Shown here piece by piece: positions 38,098-47,700 of a DNA stretch of 64,000 nucleotides. Each line of letters begins with the position of its first letter. Positions within the stretch are counted from its first letter, which is position 1. The translations under genes were made by a program, and so were the position numbers. The DNA comes from Alcanivorax sp. (GTDB lineage Bacteria; Pseudomonadota; Gammaproteobacteria; Pseudomonadales; Alcanivoracaceae), in assembly GCF_002733835.1 (NCBI RefSeq), contig NZ_NVWY01000013.1:1-64000 (forward strand), read 5' to 3'. Under the pieces are notes generated by a model. The model was not told where the DNA came from and made no database searches. It saw nothing but the letters and a program-made list of their open reading frames with translations.

Positions 38098-39663
38098 ATG
38101 ACTGATACCCCCGAGCAACCCCCGAAAAAGGCAGGTTTACTGGCGTCCACCGCCGTGGTGGCAACCATGACCATGCTGTCGCGGGTGCTGGGGCTGGTGC
38201 GTGACGTGGTGATCGCGCGGATGCTGGGCGCGTCCGCCGGCGCCGATGCCTTTTTTGTGGCCCTGAAAATCCCCAATTTCCTGCGCCGGTTGTTTGCCGA
38301 AGGCGCCTTTAATCAGGCCTTTGTACCGGTGCTCAGCGAATACCGCAGCAATGGCAGCATGGCTGCCACGAAATTGCTGGTGGACCGGGTGGCCGGCACC
38401 CTGGGTGGCACCCTGGTGCTGGTGACGCTGGTGGGCGTGCTGGCCGCGCCGGCGATTATCTGGGTGTTTGCCCCCGGTTTTGGCGATGACCCGCAAAAAC
38501 GGGCGCTGGCGGTGGAGATGCTGCGCCTGACGTTCCCTTATCTTTTCTTTATTGCGCTGACGGCGTTCGCCGGCGGCATTCTCAATAGCTGGAACCGCTT
38601 TGCCGTGCCGGCTTTCACTCCGGTATTGCTGAACCTGAGCCTGATTGGCTGCGCCCTGTTTCTGGCGCCGCACTTTGCCGAAGACCGCATGGCGGTGGCG
38701 CTGGCCTGGGGGGTGTTGATCGCCGGGGTGGTGCAGCTGCTGTTCCAGTTGCCCTTCCTGGCCCGGTTGAATTTGATGCCGATTCCGCGCATGGGCTGGC
38801 GTGATCCCGGTGTTCGCAAGATCATGAAACTGATGGCGCCGGCCCTGTTCGGGGCGTCGGTCTATCAGCTGAACTCCCTGGTCAACACGATTCTGGCCTC
38901 CATGCTGGAAACCGGGTCGGTGACCTGGCTGTATTACACGGACCGGCTGATCGAGCTGCCGCTGGGCATTTTTGCGGTGGCCATTGGCACGGTGATTCTT
39001 CCCAGCCTGTCCAGCAAGCATGCGGAAGCCTCGCCAGAGGCGTTCTCGCGCACTCTGGATTGGGCGATTCGCATGGTGCTGCTGATTGGCTTGCCCGCAG
39101 CACTGGCGTTGTTCGCACTGGCCGAGCCGCTGCTGTCTACGCTGTTCCAGTACGGGGAATTTTCCGCCTTTGATGTGACTCAGACGGCGGCCTCGCTGCG
39201 GGCGTATAGCGCCGGGTTGTTGGCGGCCATGCTGATCAAAGTGCTGGCGCCGGGGTTTTACGCCCGCCAGGACACCCGCACCCCGGTGCGGATTGGGGTG
39301 CTGGCCATGCTGGCCAATATGCTGCTGGGCGCGCTGCTGGTGTGGGAATGGCGCCATGTGGGGCTGGCCTCGGCCATGGCGCTGTCGGCCTGGTTGAATG
39401 CCGGGTTGCTGTATCTGGGGCTGCGCCGCAGTGGGGTGTATCAGCCGTTGCCGGGCTGGGCGTTGCAATGGTTGCGGATGCTGTTGGCAGGGGTCGCCAT
39501 GGTGGCGGCTTGCTACTGGTTGTCGTTGCAGACGGCGGTGTGGAATGAGGCCGGGGTGTGGCCGCGGGTTGGCTGGCTGTCCTTGATTGTGGTCGCTGGC
39601 GTGGCAATTTATTTGTCGTCTCTGGCGGTGTTAGGTTTGCGGGTGCGCCATCTGCGCCGTTAA
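38098..39663 (+). CDS. murJ: Lipid II flippase
   Basis: The 521-residue protein of the MOP superfamily has about 14 hydrophobic helices and MurJ landmarks: TMLSRVLGLVRDVVIARMLG (about 21-40), ADAFFVALKIPNFLRRLFAEGAFNQAFVPVLSEY (split over about 45-80), and the central-cavity Arg/Asp residues implied by these. It flips lipid II across the inner membrane for peptidoglycan synthesis. Divergent from rpsT, upstream of ribF and ileS, as in pseudomonads. A basic N-terminal extension (TDTPEQPPKKAG) precedes the first helix. Confidence 0.96.
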   Translation: MTDTPEQPPKKAGLLASTAVVATMTMLSRVLGLVRDVVIARMLGASAGADAFFVALKIPNFLRRLFAEGAFNQAFVPVLSEYRSNGSMAATKLLVDRVAGTLGGTLVLVTLVGVLAAPAIIWVFAPGFGDDPQKRALAVEMLRLTFPYLFFIALTAFAGGILNSWNRFAVPAFTPVLLNLSLIGCALFLAPHFAEDRMAVALAWGVLIAGVVQLLFQLPFLARLNLMPIPRMGWRDPGVRKIMKLMAPALFGASVYQLNSLVNTILASMLETGSVTWLYYTDRLIELPLGIFAVAIGTVILPSLSSKHAEASPEAFSRTLDWAIRMVLLIGLPAALALFALAEPLLSTLFQYGEFSAFDVTQTAASLRAYSAGLLAAMLIKVLAPGFYARQDTRTPVRIGVLAMLANMLLGALLVWEWRHVGLASAMALSAWLNAGLLYLGLRRSGVYQPLPGWALQWLRMLLAGVAMVAACYWLSLQTAVWNEAGVWPRVGWLSLIVVAGVAIYLSSLAVLGLRVRHLRR

Positions 39664-39779
39664 GGCGTCTGTCTGGGGCTTCGTTTTACGCGCTCCAGTC
39701 TGCATCGCCGATGGTGTGCCAGGTTTTGATTTGGCGTGAAGCATGCAGGCCTGTTGCGTGCAGCGTAGTGGTGTTCCTG

Positions 39780-39785
39780 TATAAT
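39780..39785 (+). promoter_or_regulatory. Consensus -10 hexamer of ribF
   Basis: A TATAAT hexamer lies about 27 nt upstream of the ribF ATG. The -35 is poor (GTGCAG at 16 bp). It probably drives the ribF-ileS-lspA-fkpB operon. Confidence 0.55.
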
Positions 39786-39811
39786 CGGGCGTCTTTTGAT
39801 ATGAGGGTGAG

Positions 39812-40795
39812 ATGCGACTGATTCGCGGCATTCACAATCTGCGCGACACGCATCGCGGCTGTGTGGCCACCATCGGCAATTTCGATGGGGTGCATCAGGG
39901 TCACCAGCGCATTCTGGATCAGGTGATCGCAGAGGCCCGTCGTCGTGGTTTGAAATCCACGGTGATGTTGTTTGAGCCGCAGCCCCAGGAATTCTTTTCT
40001 CCCCGGACCGCGCCGCCGCGGCTGATGTCGCTGCGCGACAAGTTGATCGCCCTGCGCGAAGCCGGTGTGGATCAGGTGCTGTGCGTGCGCTTCGGTGAGC
40101 GTTTCCGTTCACTGACCGCAGAGGCCTTTGTGAAAGCCCTGTTGGTGGATGGCCTGGGCGTGGAATATCTGGTGGTAGGGGATGATTTCCGTTTCGGTTG
40201 TGGCCGGGACGGCGATTTTGCCTACCTGCAGCAGGCCGGTCAGCAGTTCGGTTTTGCGGTGACGGATACCGCCACCTGTGAGGTCGACGGTGAGCGGGTG
40301 TCCAGTACGCGCGTGCGGGCGGCGCTGTGTGACGGCGATTTTGCTCTGGCAGAGCGCTTGCTGGGGCGACCTTTTGCCATCAGTGGGCGGGTGCGCCATG
40401 GTGACAAGATCGGCCGGACCCTCGGCCTGCCCACGGTGAATCTGGCGCTGAAGCGGTTGCAGTCTCCCCTGCACGGCGTCTTTGCGGTGACGGTCACCGG
40501 CGCCGGGCTGACCGATCAGCCCGGCGCCGCCAACATGGGCACGCGGCCCACGGTGAATGGCACGGAAAATCGCCTGGAGGTCTATCTGCTGGATTACAGT
40601 GATTCGGCGGGTGGTTCTGGTTCGGGCGACGCGCAGCACACGCATCAAGACAGCCTGTATGGCGCACACCTGACCGTGGCTTTTCGCCATTATGTGCGCC
40701 CGGAAGAAAAATTCGCGGATCTGGACCAACTCAAGACTGCCATCCGGCAGGATGTGGACGCGGTTCGGGCTTTTTTTGATATGCCTACGGTGTAA
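39812..40795 (+). CDS. ribF: Bifunctional riboflavin kinase/FAD synthetase
   Basis: This 327-residue enzyme converts riboflavin to FMN and FAD. The N-terminal adenylyltransferase domain has [16 protein letters not shown] (about 22-37) and FGCGRDGDF; the C-terminal kinase domain has [20 protein letters not shown] (about 192-211) and the metal/catalytic [11 protein letters not shown] Ser/Gly-rich loop (about 267-280) is inserted near the C-terminal domain. ileS follows 11 bp after its stop codon. Confidence 0.96.
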   Translation: MRLIRGIHNLRDTHRGCVATIGNFDGVHQGHQRILDQVIAEARRRGLKSTVMLFEPQPQEFFSPRTAPPRLMSLRDKLIALREAGVDQVLCVRFGERFRSLTAEAFVKALLVDGLGVEYLVVGDDFRFGCGRDGDFAYLQQAGQQFGFAVTDTATCEVDGERVSSTRVRAALCDGDFALAERLLGRPFAISGRVRHGDKIGRTLGLPTVNLALKRLQSPLHGVFAVTVTGAGLTDQPGAANMGTRPTVNGTENRLEVYLLDYSDSAGGSGSGDAQHTHQDSLYGAHLTVAFRHYVRPEEKFADLDQLKTAIRQDVDAVRAFFDMPTV

Positions 40796-40806
40796 TAAGC
40801 GGAATC

Positions 40807-43620
40807 ATGACGGACTACAAGGCAACGCTAAACCTTCCCCAAACCGGCTTTCCGATGAAAGCCGGCCTGTCCCAGCGTGAACCTGCGCGGCTCAAAGAGT
40901 GGCAGCAAAAGCAGCTGTACCAGAAGATTCGCGAGACCTTTGCCGGTCGGCCCAAGTTCATTCTTCATGATGGCCCTCCCTACGCCAACGGCGATATTCA
41001 TATCGGCCATGCGGTAAACAAGATCCTCAAGGACATGATCGTCAAGTCCCGCACACTGGCGGGCTTCGATGCGCCCTATGTGCCGGGCTGGGATTGCCAT
41101 GGTTTGCCCATTGAGCTGATGGTGGAGAAGAAAGTCGGCAAGGCCGGCCACAAGGTGGATGCCGGCACCTTCCGCAAGAAATGCCGCGAATACGCCAGCA
41201 AACAGGTGGCCGGGCAGAAGTCGGACTTTATGCGTCTGGGCGTGTTTGGCGACTGGGATAACCCCTACCTGACCATGGATTTTGCCTTCGAGGCGAACAT
41301 CATCCGCTCGTTGGGCAAGATCGTGGATAACGGCCACCTGCAGCAGGGCTTCAAGCCGGTGCATTGGTGTCTGGATTGCGCCTCCGCGCTGGCGGAAGCG
41401 GAAGTGGAATACGAAGACAAAACCTCGCCGGCCATCGATGTGGCGTTCCCGGTGGTGGATGTGGCGGACTTCGTTGCCCGCTCAGGCATTGAAGCCAGCG
41501 CTCCGGCGCTGGTGATCTGGACCACCACCCCCTGGACTCTGCCGGCCAACCGGGCGGTGGCAGTGCACCCGGAGCTGGATTATGTGCTGCTCTCCGGCGA
41601 GCAGGACGGCGTGGCCCGTGAGCTGCTGGTGGCGGAGGCGCTGGCCGATGATCTGGTGGCGCGCTGGGGGTTGGACAAGGTGTCCCGTTCGGCCACCGTC
41701 ACCGGCAGCAAGCTGGAAATGATGGCTTTGCAGCATCCCTTCCTGGAGGCCCAGGTGCCAGTGATCTTCGGTGAGCACGTCACCACCGACGCCGGTACCG
41801 GCCTGGTACACACCGCCCCGGGCCATGGTGCCGATGACTTTGTGGTGGGCAAGCAGTACGACCTGGACCCGGTCAGCCCGGTGCTGGATAACGGCCTGTT
41901 CCGCGACGATCTGCCCGTGGTAGGCGGCCTGCATGTGAGCAAGGCCAACGAGCCGGTGATCGAGGCGCTGAAAGACAGCGGCAATCTGGTCAAGTTGGCG
42001 AAAATTGAACACAGCTACCCGCATTGCTGGCGTCATAAAACACCGCTGATTTTCCGTGCCACGGCGCAGTGGTTTGTGTCCATGGATCAGGCGGGCCTGC
42101 TGCCCCGCGCCCGTCAGGAAGTCGACAAGGTGCAGTGGCTGCCGGAGTGGGGCAAGGCGCGCATTGAAGGCATGCTGACCGATCGCCCCGACTGGTGTAT
42201 TTCCCGTCAGCGCACCTGGGGTGTGCCGATCGCCCTGTTCGTGAACAGGGAAACCGGCGAGCTGCATCCGCAAACCCCGGCACTGATCGAGCAGGTGGCC
42301 GAGCGGGTGGAGAAAGCAGGCATTGATGCCTGGTTCGATCTGGAGCCGGCGGAACTGCTGGGTGAAGACGCGGACAAGTACAGCAAGGTCACCGATACCC
42401 TGGACGTGTGGTTCGATTCCGGTGTCACCCATTATTGCGTGCTGGACCAGCGCGAGCAGCTGCGCGCGCCGGCGGATCTGTATCTGGAGGGGTCGGACCA
42501 GCACCGTGGCTGGTTCCAGTCGTCCCTGCTCACCAGCCTGGCGATTCGCGACACAGCCCCTTACAGTACGGTGTTGACCCACGGTTTCACCGTGGACGAG
42601 CACGGTCGCAAGATGTCCAAGTCGGTAGGCAACGTGATTGCCCCACAGGAAGTCTGGAATGACCTGGGTGCGGATATTCTGCGCCTGTGGGTCTGCGCCA
42701 CGGATTACCGGGGCGAGATGTCCGTGTCCAAGGATATCCTCAAGCAGATGGGTGACAGCTATCGCCGTATCCGCAATACCAGCCGTTTCCTGCTCTCCAA
42801 CCTGAGCGGTTTCGAGCCAGCCACGGATGCGTTGCAGCCGGAGCAGATGCTGGCGCTGGACCGCTACATCGTGGATAGGGCGTTGCAGGTGCAGGGCGAG
42901 ATCGAAGACCTGTACGACGGCTACCACTTTCATCAGGTCTACCAGAAGCTGCATAACTTCTGTGCACTGGATCTGGGCGGTTTTTATCTGGATATCATCA
43001 AGGATCGCCAGTACACCACCCAGGCTGATTCCGTGGCACGGCGCTCCTGCCAGACCGCTTTGTACCATATCGCCCAGGCGCTGGTGCGCTGGATGGCGCC
43101 GGTGCTCAGCTTTACCGCCGAAGAGATCTACGAAAACCTGCCCGGCGAGCGGCTCGATTCCGTGTTCCTGACCGAATGGTACGACGGCCTGTTTGCGTTG
43201 GCCGAGGGTGCCGATATGGGCCGGGCGTTCTGGGACAAGGTGCAGGACGCCAAGCAGGCAGTGAACAAGGCCATCGAAGGGGCTCGTGCTGCCAAGCTGA
43301 TCAAGGGTAGCCTGAGCGCTGAGGTGGTGCTGTTTGTGGACTCTGAGCAGAGTGCGTTGTTACAGCGCCTGGGCGATGAATTGCGTTTTGTCACCATTAC
43401 TTCTGCCGCTGTGCTCAAGCCATTGGCAGAGGCCCCGGCAGAGTTGGAAGACACTGCTGTGGCGGGGTTGAAAGTACAGGTGCTGGCCTCGGATCACAGC
43501 AAGTGCGCTCGCTGTTGGCATCACCAGCCGGATGTGGGCAGCCATGCTGATCATCCGGAACTGTGTGGGCGCTGTATCACCAATGTGGATGGTGACGGCG
43601 AGGTGCGACACTATGCCTGA
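40807..43620 (+). CDS. ileS: Isoleucyl-tRNA synthetase
   Basis: The 937-residue class I synthetase charges tRNA-Ile. It has HIGH as [18 protein letters not shown] (about 58-75), an editing CP1 domain (about 180-400, with [15 protein letters not shown]), KMSKS as [14 protein letters not shown] (about 598-611), and a C-terminal zinc finger (CARCWHHQ and CGRC, near 900-925). Length is as in E. coli (938). The stop codon overlaps the lspA start region. Confidence 0.98.
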   Translation: MTDYKATLNLPQTGFPMKAGLSQREPARLKEWQQKQLYQKIRETFAGRPKFILHDGPPYANGDIHIGHAVNKILKDMIVKSRTLAGFDAPYVPGWDCHGLPIELMVEKKVGKAGHKVDAGTFRKKCREYASKQVAGQKSDFMRLGVFGDWDNPYLTMDFAFEANIIRSLGKIVDNGHLQQGFKPVHWCLDCASALAEAEVEYEDKTSPAIDVAFPVVDVADFVARSGIEASAPALVIWTTTPWTLPANRAVAVHPELDYVLLSGEQDGVARELLVAEALADDLVARWGLDKVSRSATVTGSKLEMMALQHPFLEAQVPVIFGEHVTTDAGTGLVHTAPGHGADDFVVGKQYDLDPVSPVLDNGLFRDDLPVVGGLHVSKANEPVIEALKDSGNLVKLAKIEHSYPHCWRHKTPLIFRATAQWFVSMDQAGLLPRARQEVDKVQWLPEWGKARIEGMLTDRPDWCISRQRTWGVPIALFVNRETGELHPQTPALIEQVAERVEKAGIDAWFDLEPAELLGEDADKYSKVTDTLDVWFDSGVTHYCVLDQREQLRAPADLYLEGSDQHRGWFQSSLLTSLAIRDTAPYSTVLTHGFTVDEHGRKMSKSVGNVIAPQEVWNDLGADILRLWVCATDYRGEMSVSKDILKQMGDSYRRIRNTSRFLLSNLSGFEPATDALQPEQMLALDRYIVDRALQVQGEIEDLYDGYHFHQVYQKLHNFCALDLGGFYLDIIKDRQYTTQADSVARRSCQTALYHIAQALVRWMAPVLSFTAEEIYENLPGERLDSVFLTEWYDGLFALAEGADMGRAFWDKVQDAKQAVNKAIEGARAAKLIKGSLSAEVVLFVDSEQSALLQRLGDELRFVTITSAAVLKPLAEAPAELEDTAVAGLKVQVLASDHSKCARCWHHQPDVGSHADHPELCGRCITNVDGDGEVRHYA

Positions 43621-44155
43621 TAATGCGCCGAATGCCGGCCGCCAAGCGCCGGGTGCAAAAAAACGGCTGCCCGGGCAATTGTCCTGGTTGTGGCTGACGG
43701 CGCTGATTGTCGCGCTGGACCAATGGACCAAGCATGAAGTGGTGGCGGTGTTTTCACTGTATGAACGGCTGGAAGTCTTTCCGCACTTCAATCTGACCCT
43801 GGCCTATAACAGCGGTGCCGCATTCAGCTTTCTGGCCGATGCGGGCGGTTGGCAGCGCTGGTTCTTTACGGCTATTGCGGTGGGCGCCTCGGTGATGATT
43901 TTGATCTGGCTGGCCCGGCTTACCGCTGCCGAGAAACTGCAGGGGGTAGCCCTGTCGCTGATCCTGGCCGGTGCCCTGGGCAATTTCTACGATCGATTGG
44001 TGCTGGGGCATGTGGTGGATTTTCTCGACTTCTACTGGGGCGATTATCATTTTCCGGCCTTCAATATTGCTGACACCGCCATCACGATCGGCGCCGGATT
44101 GATTCTGCTGGATATGCTGCTGGGAGCCAGAAAGGAGCCCAAAGACAATGACTGA
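43613..44155 (+). CDS. lspA: Lipoprotein signal peptidase
   Basis: This 180-residue inner-membrane aspartyl protease cleaves lipoprotein signal peptides. It has four hydrophobic segments, the [13 protein letters not shown] motif (about 61-73) and the catalytic Asp pair in NFYDRL and FNIADTAI (about 123 and 142). The N-terminus has a polar extension ([20 protein letters not shown]). The ATG overlaps the end of ileS by 8 bp, and fkpB overlaps its own end by 8 bp, showing tight operon coupling. Confidence 0.97.
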   Translation: MPDNAPNAGRQAPGAKKRLPGQLSWLWLTALIVALDQWTKHEVVAVFSLYERLEVFPHFNLTLAYNSGAAFSFLADAGGWQRWFFTAIAVGASVMILIWLARLTAAEKLQGVALSLILAGALGNFYDRLVLGHVVDFLDFYWGDYHFPAFNIADTAITIGAGLILLDMLLGARKEPKDND

Positions 44156-44618
44156 ATTACTGCGAGCAGGCCCGGATACCCGGATTACCCTGCATTTTGC
44201 TGTGCGCCTGATGGACGGCACGGACCTGGACTCCACCTTCGACGGTGAGCCCGCCTCTTTTGTGTGGGGGGATGAGTCCTTGCTGCCGGGCTTTGAAAAT
44301 GCCATTCGTGGTCTCAAGGCCGGTGATCGTCGCAGCGTTTTCCTGGAAGCGGCCAAGGCGTTCGGGGAGTACAACGAGCAGAATGTGCAGCATTTCACCC
44401 GCGACACCTTTGCCGAGCACGATTCCCTGGAGCCCGGCATGGTGCTGAGTTTCGCCGATGCGGCCGGTGCCGAGCTGCCAGGGGTGATCGCCAAGGCGGA
44501 TGATGAGTGGGTGATGGTGGACTTCAATCATCCGCTGGCAGGCCGGGATCTCACCTTTGAAGTGGAGATTATCGGTATCGAACGCTACGCCCCCGAGCAG
44601 CCTGTAACCCTCAATTGA
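44148..44618 (+). CDS. fkpB: FKBP-type peptidyl-prolyl isomerase (SlpA-like)
   Basis: The 156-residue protein starts with an FKBP half-domain (ITLHFAVRLMDGTDLDSTFDG, split here at about 14-34), followed by ESLLPGFENAIRGLKAGDRR (about 44-63). An IF (insert-in-flap) domain with VQHFTRDTFAEHDSLEPGM and the closing VDFNHPLAGRDLTFEVEI match SlpA/FkpB. It is a cytoplasmic proline isomerase and chaperone. Standard neighbour of lspA and ispH, though here separated from ispH by heptad element F. Confidence 0.95.
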   Translation: MTELLRAGPDTRITLHFAVRLMDGTDLDSTFDGEPASFVWGDESLLPGFENAIRGLKAGDRRSVFLEAAKAFGEYNEQNVQHFTRDTFAEHDSLEPGMVLSFADAAGAELPGVIAKADDEWVMVDFNHPLAGRDLTFEVEIIGIERYAPEQPVTLN

Positions 44619-44738
44619 CCGTTGACGGTGGACAGCCGCCGGTGAAGAGAGGAACGTTCATGGGTAGGTGTTCAAACAGCGGGCAGGAGGAATGTTTCTG
44701 GCTTTCCGCTGTCCATTATCCACAGTCAACGATCAGCT
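44619..44738. repeat. Heptad inverted-repeat element F
   Basis: After the fkpB stop, the left arm reads gttgacg, gtggaca, gccgccg, gtgaaga (44621-44648). The right arm reads ttccgct, gtccatt, atccaca, gtcaacg, atcagct (44704-44738). In reverse complement the right arm gives CGTTGACTGTGGAT and AATGGACAGCGG, close to the left arm. The core holds GGAACGTTCA, also present in element H. The right arm ends 5 nt before the ispH ATG. Confidence 0.85.
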
Positions 44739-44743
44739 GAATT

Positions 44744-45679
44744 ATGGAAATTCGTCTCGCTAATCCCCGTGGCTTCTGTGCTGGCGTGGATCGTGCCATC
44801 GACATCGTCAACCGCGCTCTGGAAGTGTTCGGGCCACCGATTCATGTCCGTCACGAAGTGGTGCATAACCGTTATGTGGTGGAAGACCTGCGTCAGCGCG
44901 GCGCGGTGTTTGTGGAAGAGCTACACGAAGTGCCGGACGACGCCATTGTCATTTTCAGCGCCCACGGCGTCTCCAAAGCGGTGCAGGAAGAGGCCGAGCG
45001 GCGTCAGCTGCAGGTTTTCGATGCCACCTGCCCGCTGGTCACCAAGGTGCATATGGAAGTCATTCGGTATGCCCGTGAAGGCCGTGAAAGCATCCTGATT
45101 GGCCATGCTGGCCATCCGGAAGTGGAAGGCACCATGGGCCAGTACGACAAATCCCATGGGGGGGACATTTATCTGGTGGAAGACGAGGCTGACGTGGCGA
45201 CCCTGACGGTGCGCAATGAAAGCAAACTGGCTTTCGTCACCCAGACCACCCTGAGTGTGGATGATACTGCCCGCGTCATTGATGCCCTGCGCCAGCGCTT
45301 TCCGGCGATTCTTGGCCCCAAACGCGAAGATATCTGCTACGCCACCACCAACCGCCAGGATGCCGTACGCCAGCTGGCGCTGGAGTGTGGTCTGGTGCTG
45401 GTGGTCGGCTCGGTAAACAGCTCCAACTCCAACCGGCTGCGCGAGCTGGCCGAACGCTGCGGTGCCGATGCCTACCTGATTGACGAGCCATCGCAGATTG
45501 ATGCGGACTGGTTGAAAGGCAAAGCCGCTGTTGGTGTCACCGCCGGCGCCAGCGCCCCTGAGGATCTGGTACAGCAGGTCGTTGCTACACTCAAGAGCCT
45601 GGGAGGCAAAGACGCCGAAGAAATCCCCGGCCGTGAAGAAAATATCCGCTTCTCCATGCCCAAGGCGCTACGTCCGTAG
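44744..45679 (+). CDS. ispH: 4-hydroxy-3-methylbut-2-enyl diphosphate reductase
   Basis: The 311-residue iron-sulfur enzyme catalyses the last MEP-pathway step, giving IPP and DMAPP. The three cluster cysteines lie in [11 protein letters not shown] (Cys 12), [11 protein letters not shown] (near 96) and [10 protein letters not shown] (near 197), and the substrate-binding [12 protein letters not shown] and AGASAPE are present. Heptad element F reaches to 5 nt before the ATG, and I see no good Shine-Dalgarno there, unusual for an essential gene. It feeds isoprenoids to ispB-type reactions. Confidence 0.97.
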   Translation: MEIRLANPRGFCAGVDRAIDIVNRALEVFGPPIHVRHEVVHNRYVVEDLRQRGAVFVEELHEVPDDAIVIFSAHGVSKAVQEEAERRQLQVFDATCPLVTKVHMEVIRYAREGRESILIGHAGHPEVEGTMGQYDKSHGGDIYLVEDEADVATLTVRNESKLAFVTQTTLSVDDTARVIDALRQRFPAILGPKREDICYATTNRQDAVRQLALECGLVLVVGSVNSSNSNRLRELAERCGADAYLIDEPSQIDADWLKGKAAVGVTAGASAPEDLVQQVVATLKSLGGKDAEEIPGREENIRFSMPKALRP

Positions 45680-45684
45680 CGCCT
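45663..45684 (+). terminator. Terminator-like hairpin spanning the ispH stop codon
   Basis: AGGCGCTAC-GTCC-GTAGCGCCT is a perfect 9-bp stem that contains the ispH stop codon (45677-45679), followed by a T-rich stretch (gtcccgtctttt). Confidence 0.65.
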
Positions 45685-45769
45685 GTCCCGTCTTTTAGAC
45701 CGTCCATTCTTCCGCAGCCAAGCCTAGTTCTTTTGGCTAAGCAAAAAATGCTCTAGTCTACGATTAAAG

Positions 45770-45785
45770 TGTGAGACCTCTCACA
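45770..45785 (+). promoter_or_regulatory. Perfect CRP/Vfr-type site upstream of the pilus operon
   Basis: TGTGA-GACCTC-TCACA matches the core CRP/Vfr consensus TGTGA-N6-TCACA without mismatch, inside a larger perfect palindrome GTGTGAGA-CC-TCTCACAC (45769-45786). A CATTAT -10-like hexamer (45804-45809) puts the site about 39 bp upstream of a possible start, suitable for class II activation of fimT and the genes after it. Confidence 0.75.
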
Positions 45786-45839
45786 CACTAAAGTACCAAA
45801 ATTCATTATTTTTCAGCAGCTTATACCGTTCGGGTGCGG

Positions 45840-45885
45840 CAAGGCCCCACTGGTCTCCATTCAATTGAAGGCATATCGGGCCTTG
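45840..45885 (+). promoter_or_regulatory. Leader stem-loop of the minor pilin operon
   Basis: CAAGGCCC (45840-45847) pairs with GGGCCTTG (45878-45885), with a TTCAATTGAA palindrome in the loop. It lies in the untranslated leader before fimT, followed by TTAAAG. It could be an attenuator or RNA-protein site; there is no strong T-run. Confidence 0.4.
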
Positions 45886-45928
45886 TTAAAGTGATACCAC
45901 GTACAAAAACCGATAGACCGGGGCAGGG

Positions 45929-46417
45929 ATGAAAACAGGATTTAAAAGCCGCAATCAGTTTGGTTTTACGATCATTGAGTTGATGGTGACGATTGCTGTG
46001 GCGGGCGTTCTCTTAACGATTGCTGTGCCAGCGTTTAATGGCCTTCAGGCAAGAAGCGCGCTTCGCTCTACGGCCGCCGATTTTATTACTGCGGTTAATA
46101 CTGCGCGGGTCCAGGCGGTGAGTTTACGAACGACGGTCACGTTAAAGCCGAAATCCGGAACGGATTGGAAAAGTGGATGGGTTATTGAGTACCCGGCTTC
46201 AGTAACCACCGAGGAGAATCAGGAGTTCTTGCCTAAAGGTACCAGCAAAATCGAATCCGATGATGGGCTAAGTAAGATTGAATTTCGTAACAATGGTTTG
46301 ACTAATGCCGGACTGGCAAAGTTTTCGTTGTGTGATGACCGTACCGGGGAAGAGGGAAGAGCGATTACCGTATCGCCGTTTGGCAAGATTACCAACGAAG
46401 TGAAGAGCTGCAGCTGA
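45929..46417 (+). CDS. Type IV pilus minor pilin, FimT/FimU family
   Basis: The 162-residue prepilin has a leader cleaved in FGF-TIIELMVTIAVAGVLL (Glu +5 present) and a GspH/FimT-type C-terminal domain (ARSALRSTAADFITAVNTAR, then KLFSLCDDRTG-like CDDRTGEEGRAITVSPFG). Minor pilins of this class prime pilus assembly together with PilV, PilW, PilX and PilY1. It overlaps pilV by one base. The AT-rich codons begin here and continue through pilY1. Its partner, another FimT/FimU-like pilin, is at the other end of the cluster on the opposite strand. Confidence 0.88.
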   Translation: MKTGFKSRNQFGFTIIELMVTIAVAGVLLTIAVPAFNGLQARSALRSTAADFITAVNTARVQAVSLRTTVTLKPKSGTDWKSGWVIEYPASVTTEENQEFLPKGTSKIESDDGLSKIEFRNNGLTNAGLAKFSLCDDRTGEEGRAITVSPFGKITNEVKSCS

Positions 46418-46938
46418 TGAAAAGCAAAGGGATGAAAAAACAGCAGGGTGTGGGGTTGGTTGAGGTGCTGATCGCCTTGCTGGTGTTGGCCATTGGGGTG
46501 CTGGGTTATGCCGGAATGCAACTGACGGCATTGAAAGCCGCTGAAGATGCGAACAATCGCGCCCAGGCTGCGTTGTTGGCGCAAGATGCGCTAGAGCGGT
46601 TTTTGGCTAATGAGGCTGCGATGAGTACTTACACTAATGTTAATAGCTGGCCGGATGCGAAATCTGACCCGGGCACAAAGCCTTCAGGGCTGAATACCTG
46701 TGTCGATGCTGACTGTGCTCCTCCCAATCTGGCAGATTGGGATATCGATGTTCTGTCTTGGCAGGTGGCCAATCAACTGCAAGGTGGAATGATTGCTGTA
46801 GATGCATGTGGCTCGGGCTCCCCTATCCATTGTGTGGCAGTGAGTTGGGGGGATCAGGATGCAGGAAAATGCTTTGATGCCGATGGTGTTAATGTGGGTG
46901 AAGGCTCCGAGTGTGTGGTGCTGGAGGTATCCCGATGA
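46417..46938 (+). CDS. pilV: Type IV pilus minor pilin PilV
   Basis: This 173-residue prepilin has leader KQQG cleaved before VGLVEVLIALLVLAIGVLGY; Val at +1 and Glu at +5 match PilV proteins. The pilin domain follows (AGMQLTALKAAEDANNRAQA) with several Cys in the C-terminal half (CVDADC, CFDADG). It overlaps fimT (TGATGA) and pilW (GATGA) by a few bases, so the operon is translationally coupled. Confidence 0.9.
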   Translation: MKSKGMKKQQGVGLVEVLIALLVLAIGVLGYAGMQLTALKAAEDANNRAQAALLAQDALERFLANEAAMSTYTNVNSWPDAKSDPGTKPSGLNTCVDADCAPPNLADWDIDVLSWQVANQLQGGMIAVDACGSGSPIHCVAVSWGDQDAGKCFDADGVNVGEGSECVVLEVSR

Positions 46939-47678
46939 TAATAAAAAAACATTATCAGGGTTTCAGTCTTGTCGAATTAATGGTCGCAATGTTGCTGGGG
47001 TTGCTTATTACTGGTGCTGCATTGCAGCTTTTTCTGGCAAATCAGCAATCCTTCGCACTTCAACAGGCCTTGTCCCGAATCCAGGAAGATGGGCAGCTCT
47101 TTGTTCGTTTCCTGGTGAGGGATCTGCGCCAAGCTGGTTTGGAAATGGATGACGTCGTGTCGTCCTACCCTCAAGGTGTCAAGTTCGTTACGACCCAAGG
47201 CAAGCCAGGCTCGAGTAATGGCGCAAACTATGATCGCCTGACAATTGCCTATCACGGTGTTTCAGATTGTGAAGGGGGGGCTGTGGCAGGAGGCAGTGCT
47301 GCTGAAATTGTTAACACCTACTTCGTTAACGATGAAAGCGAATTGGTTTGCGATGGCAGTGTTTCGGGTGGTGATGGAGTGGTTCTGCTGGAAGGGGTTC
47401 AGGCTTTTGAGGTGATGTACGGCATCGATACCAATAAAAATGGTTATGCGAATGCCGGTCAATATGTTTCCGCAGGGGATTTGGGCGGCAAAGAGGCTGT
47501 TGCTGTTCGTTTCGCCATATTGCTAAAAAACGATTCTCTCTCTCTCCCTGAAAGCGAAGGAACGCAAAAATTTTATGTTTTGCAAAAAGAAATTACAGCG
47601 CCGCAGGATCAAGCCGTGCGACGAGTTTTTATGTCCACAGTCAAGCTGCGTAATTACAGCGACTGGGACGCCATCTGA
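46935..47678 (+). CDS. pilW: Type IV pilus minor pilin PilW
   Basis: The 247-residue prepilin has leader KKHYQG cleaved before FSLVELMVAMLLGLLITGA, and the pilin region LQLFLANQQSFALQQALSRI followed by RDLRQAGL, as in PilW. I chose ATG 46935, overlapping the pilV stop codon. PilW is one of the core minor pilins that joins the PilY1-tipped priming complex. C-terminal VFMSTVKLRNYSD is typical. Confidence 0.92.
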   Translation: MIIKKHYQGFSLVELMVAMLLGLLITGAALQLFLANQQSFALQQALSRIQEDGQLFVRFLVRDLRQAGLEMDDVVSSYPQGVKFVTTQGKPGSSNGANYDRLTIAYHGVSDCEGGAVAGGSAAEIVNTYFVNDESELVCDGSVSGGDGVVLLEGVQAFEVMYGIDTNKNGYANAGQYVSAGDLGGKEAVAVRFAILLKNDSLSLPESEGTQKFYVLQKEITAPQDQAVRRVFMSTVKLRNYSDWDAI

Positions 47679-47700
47679 TCATGAAGAAAGGTGAAAAAAG

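Noticed and set aside
41482-43068. 528-codon open frame antisense to ileS
   Set aside because: ileS has intact HIGH, KMSKS and zinc motifs; the antisense frame is a shadow.
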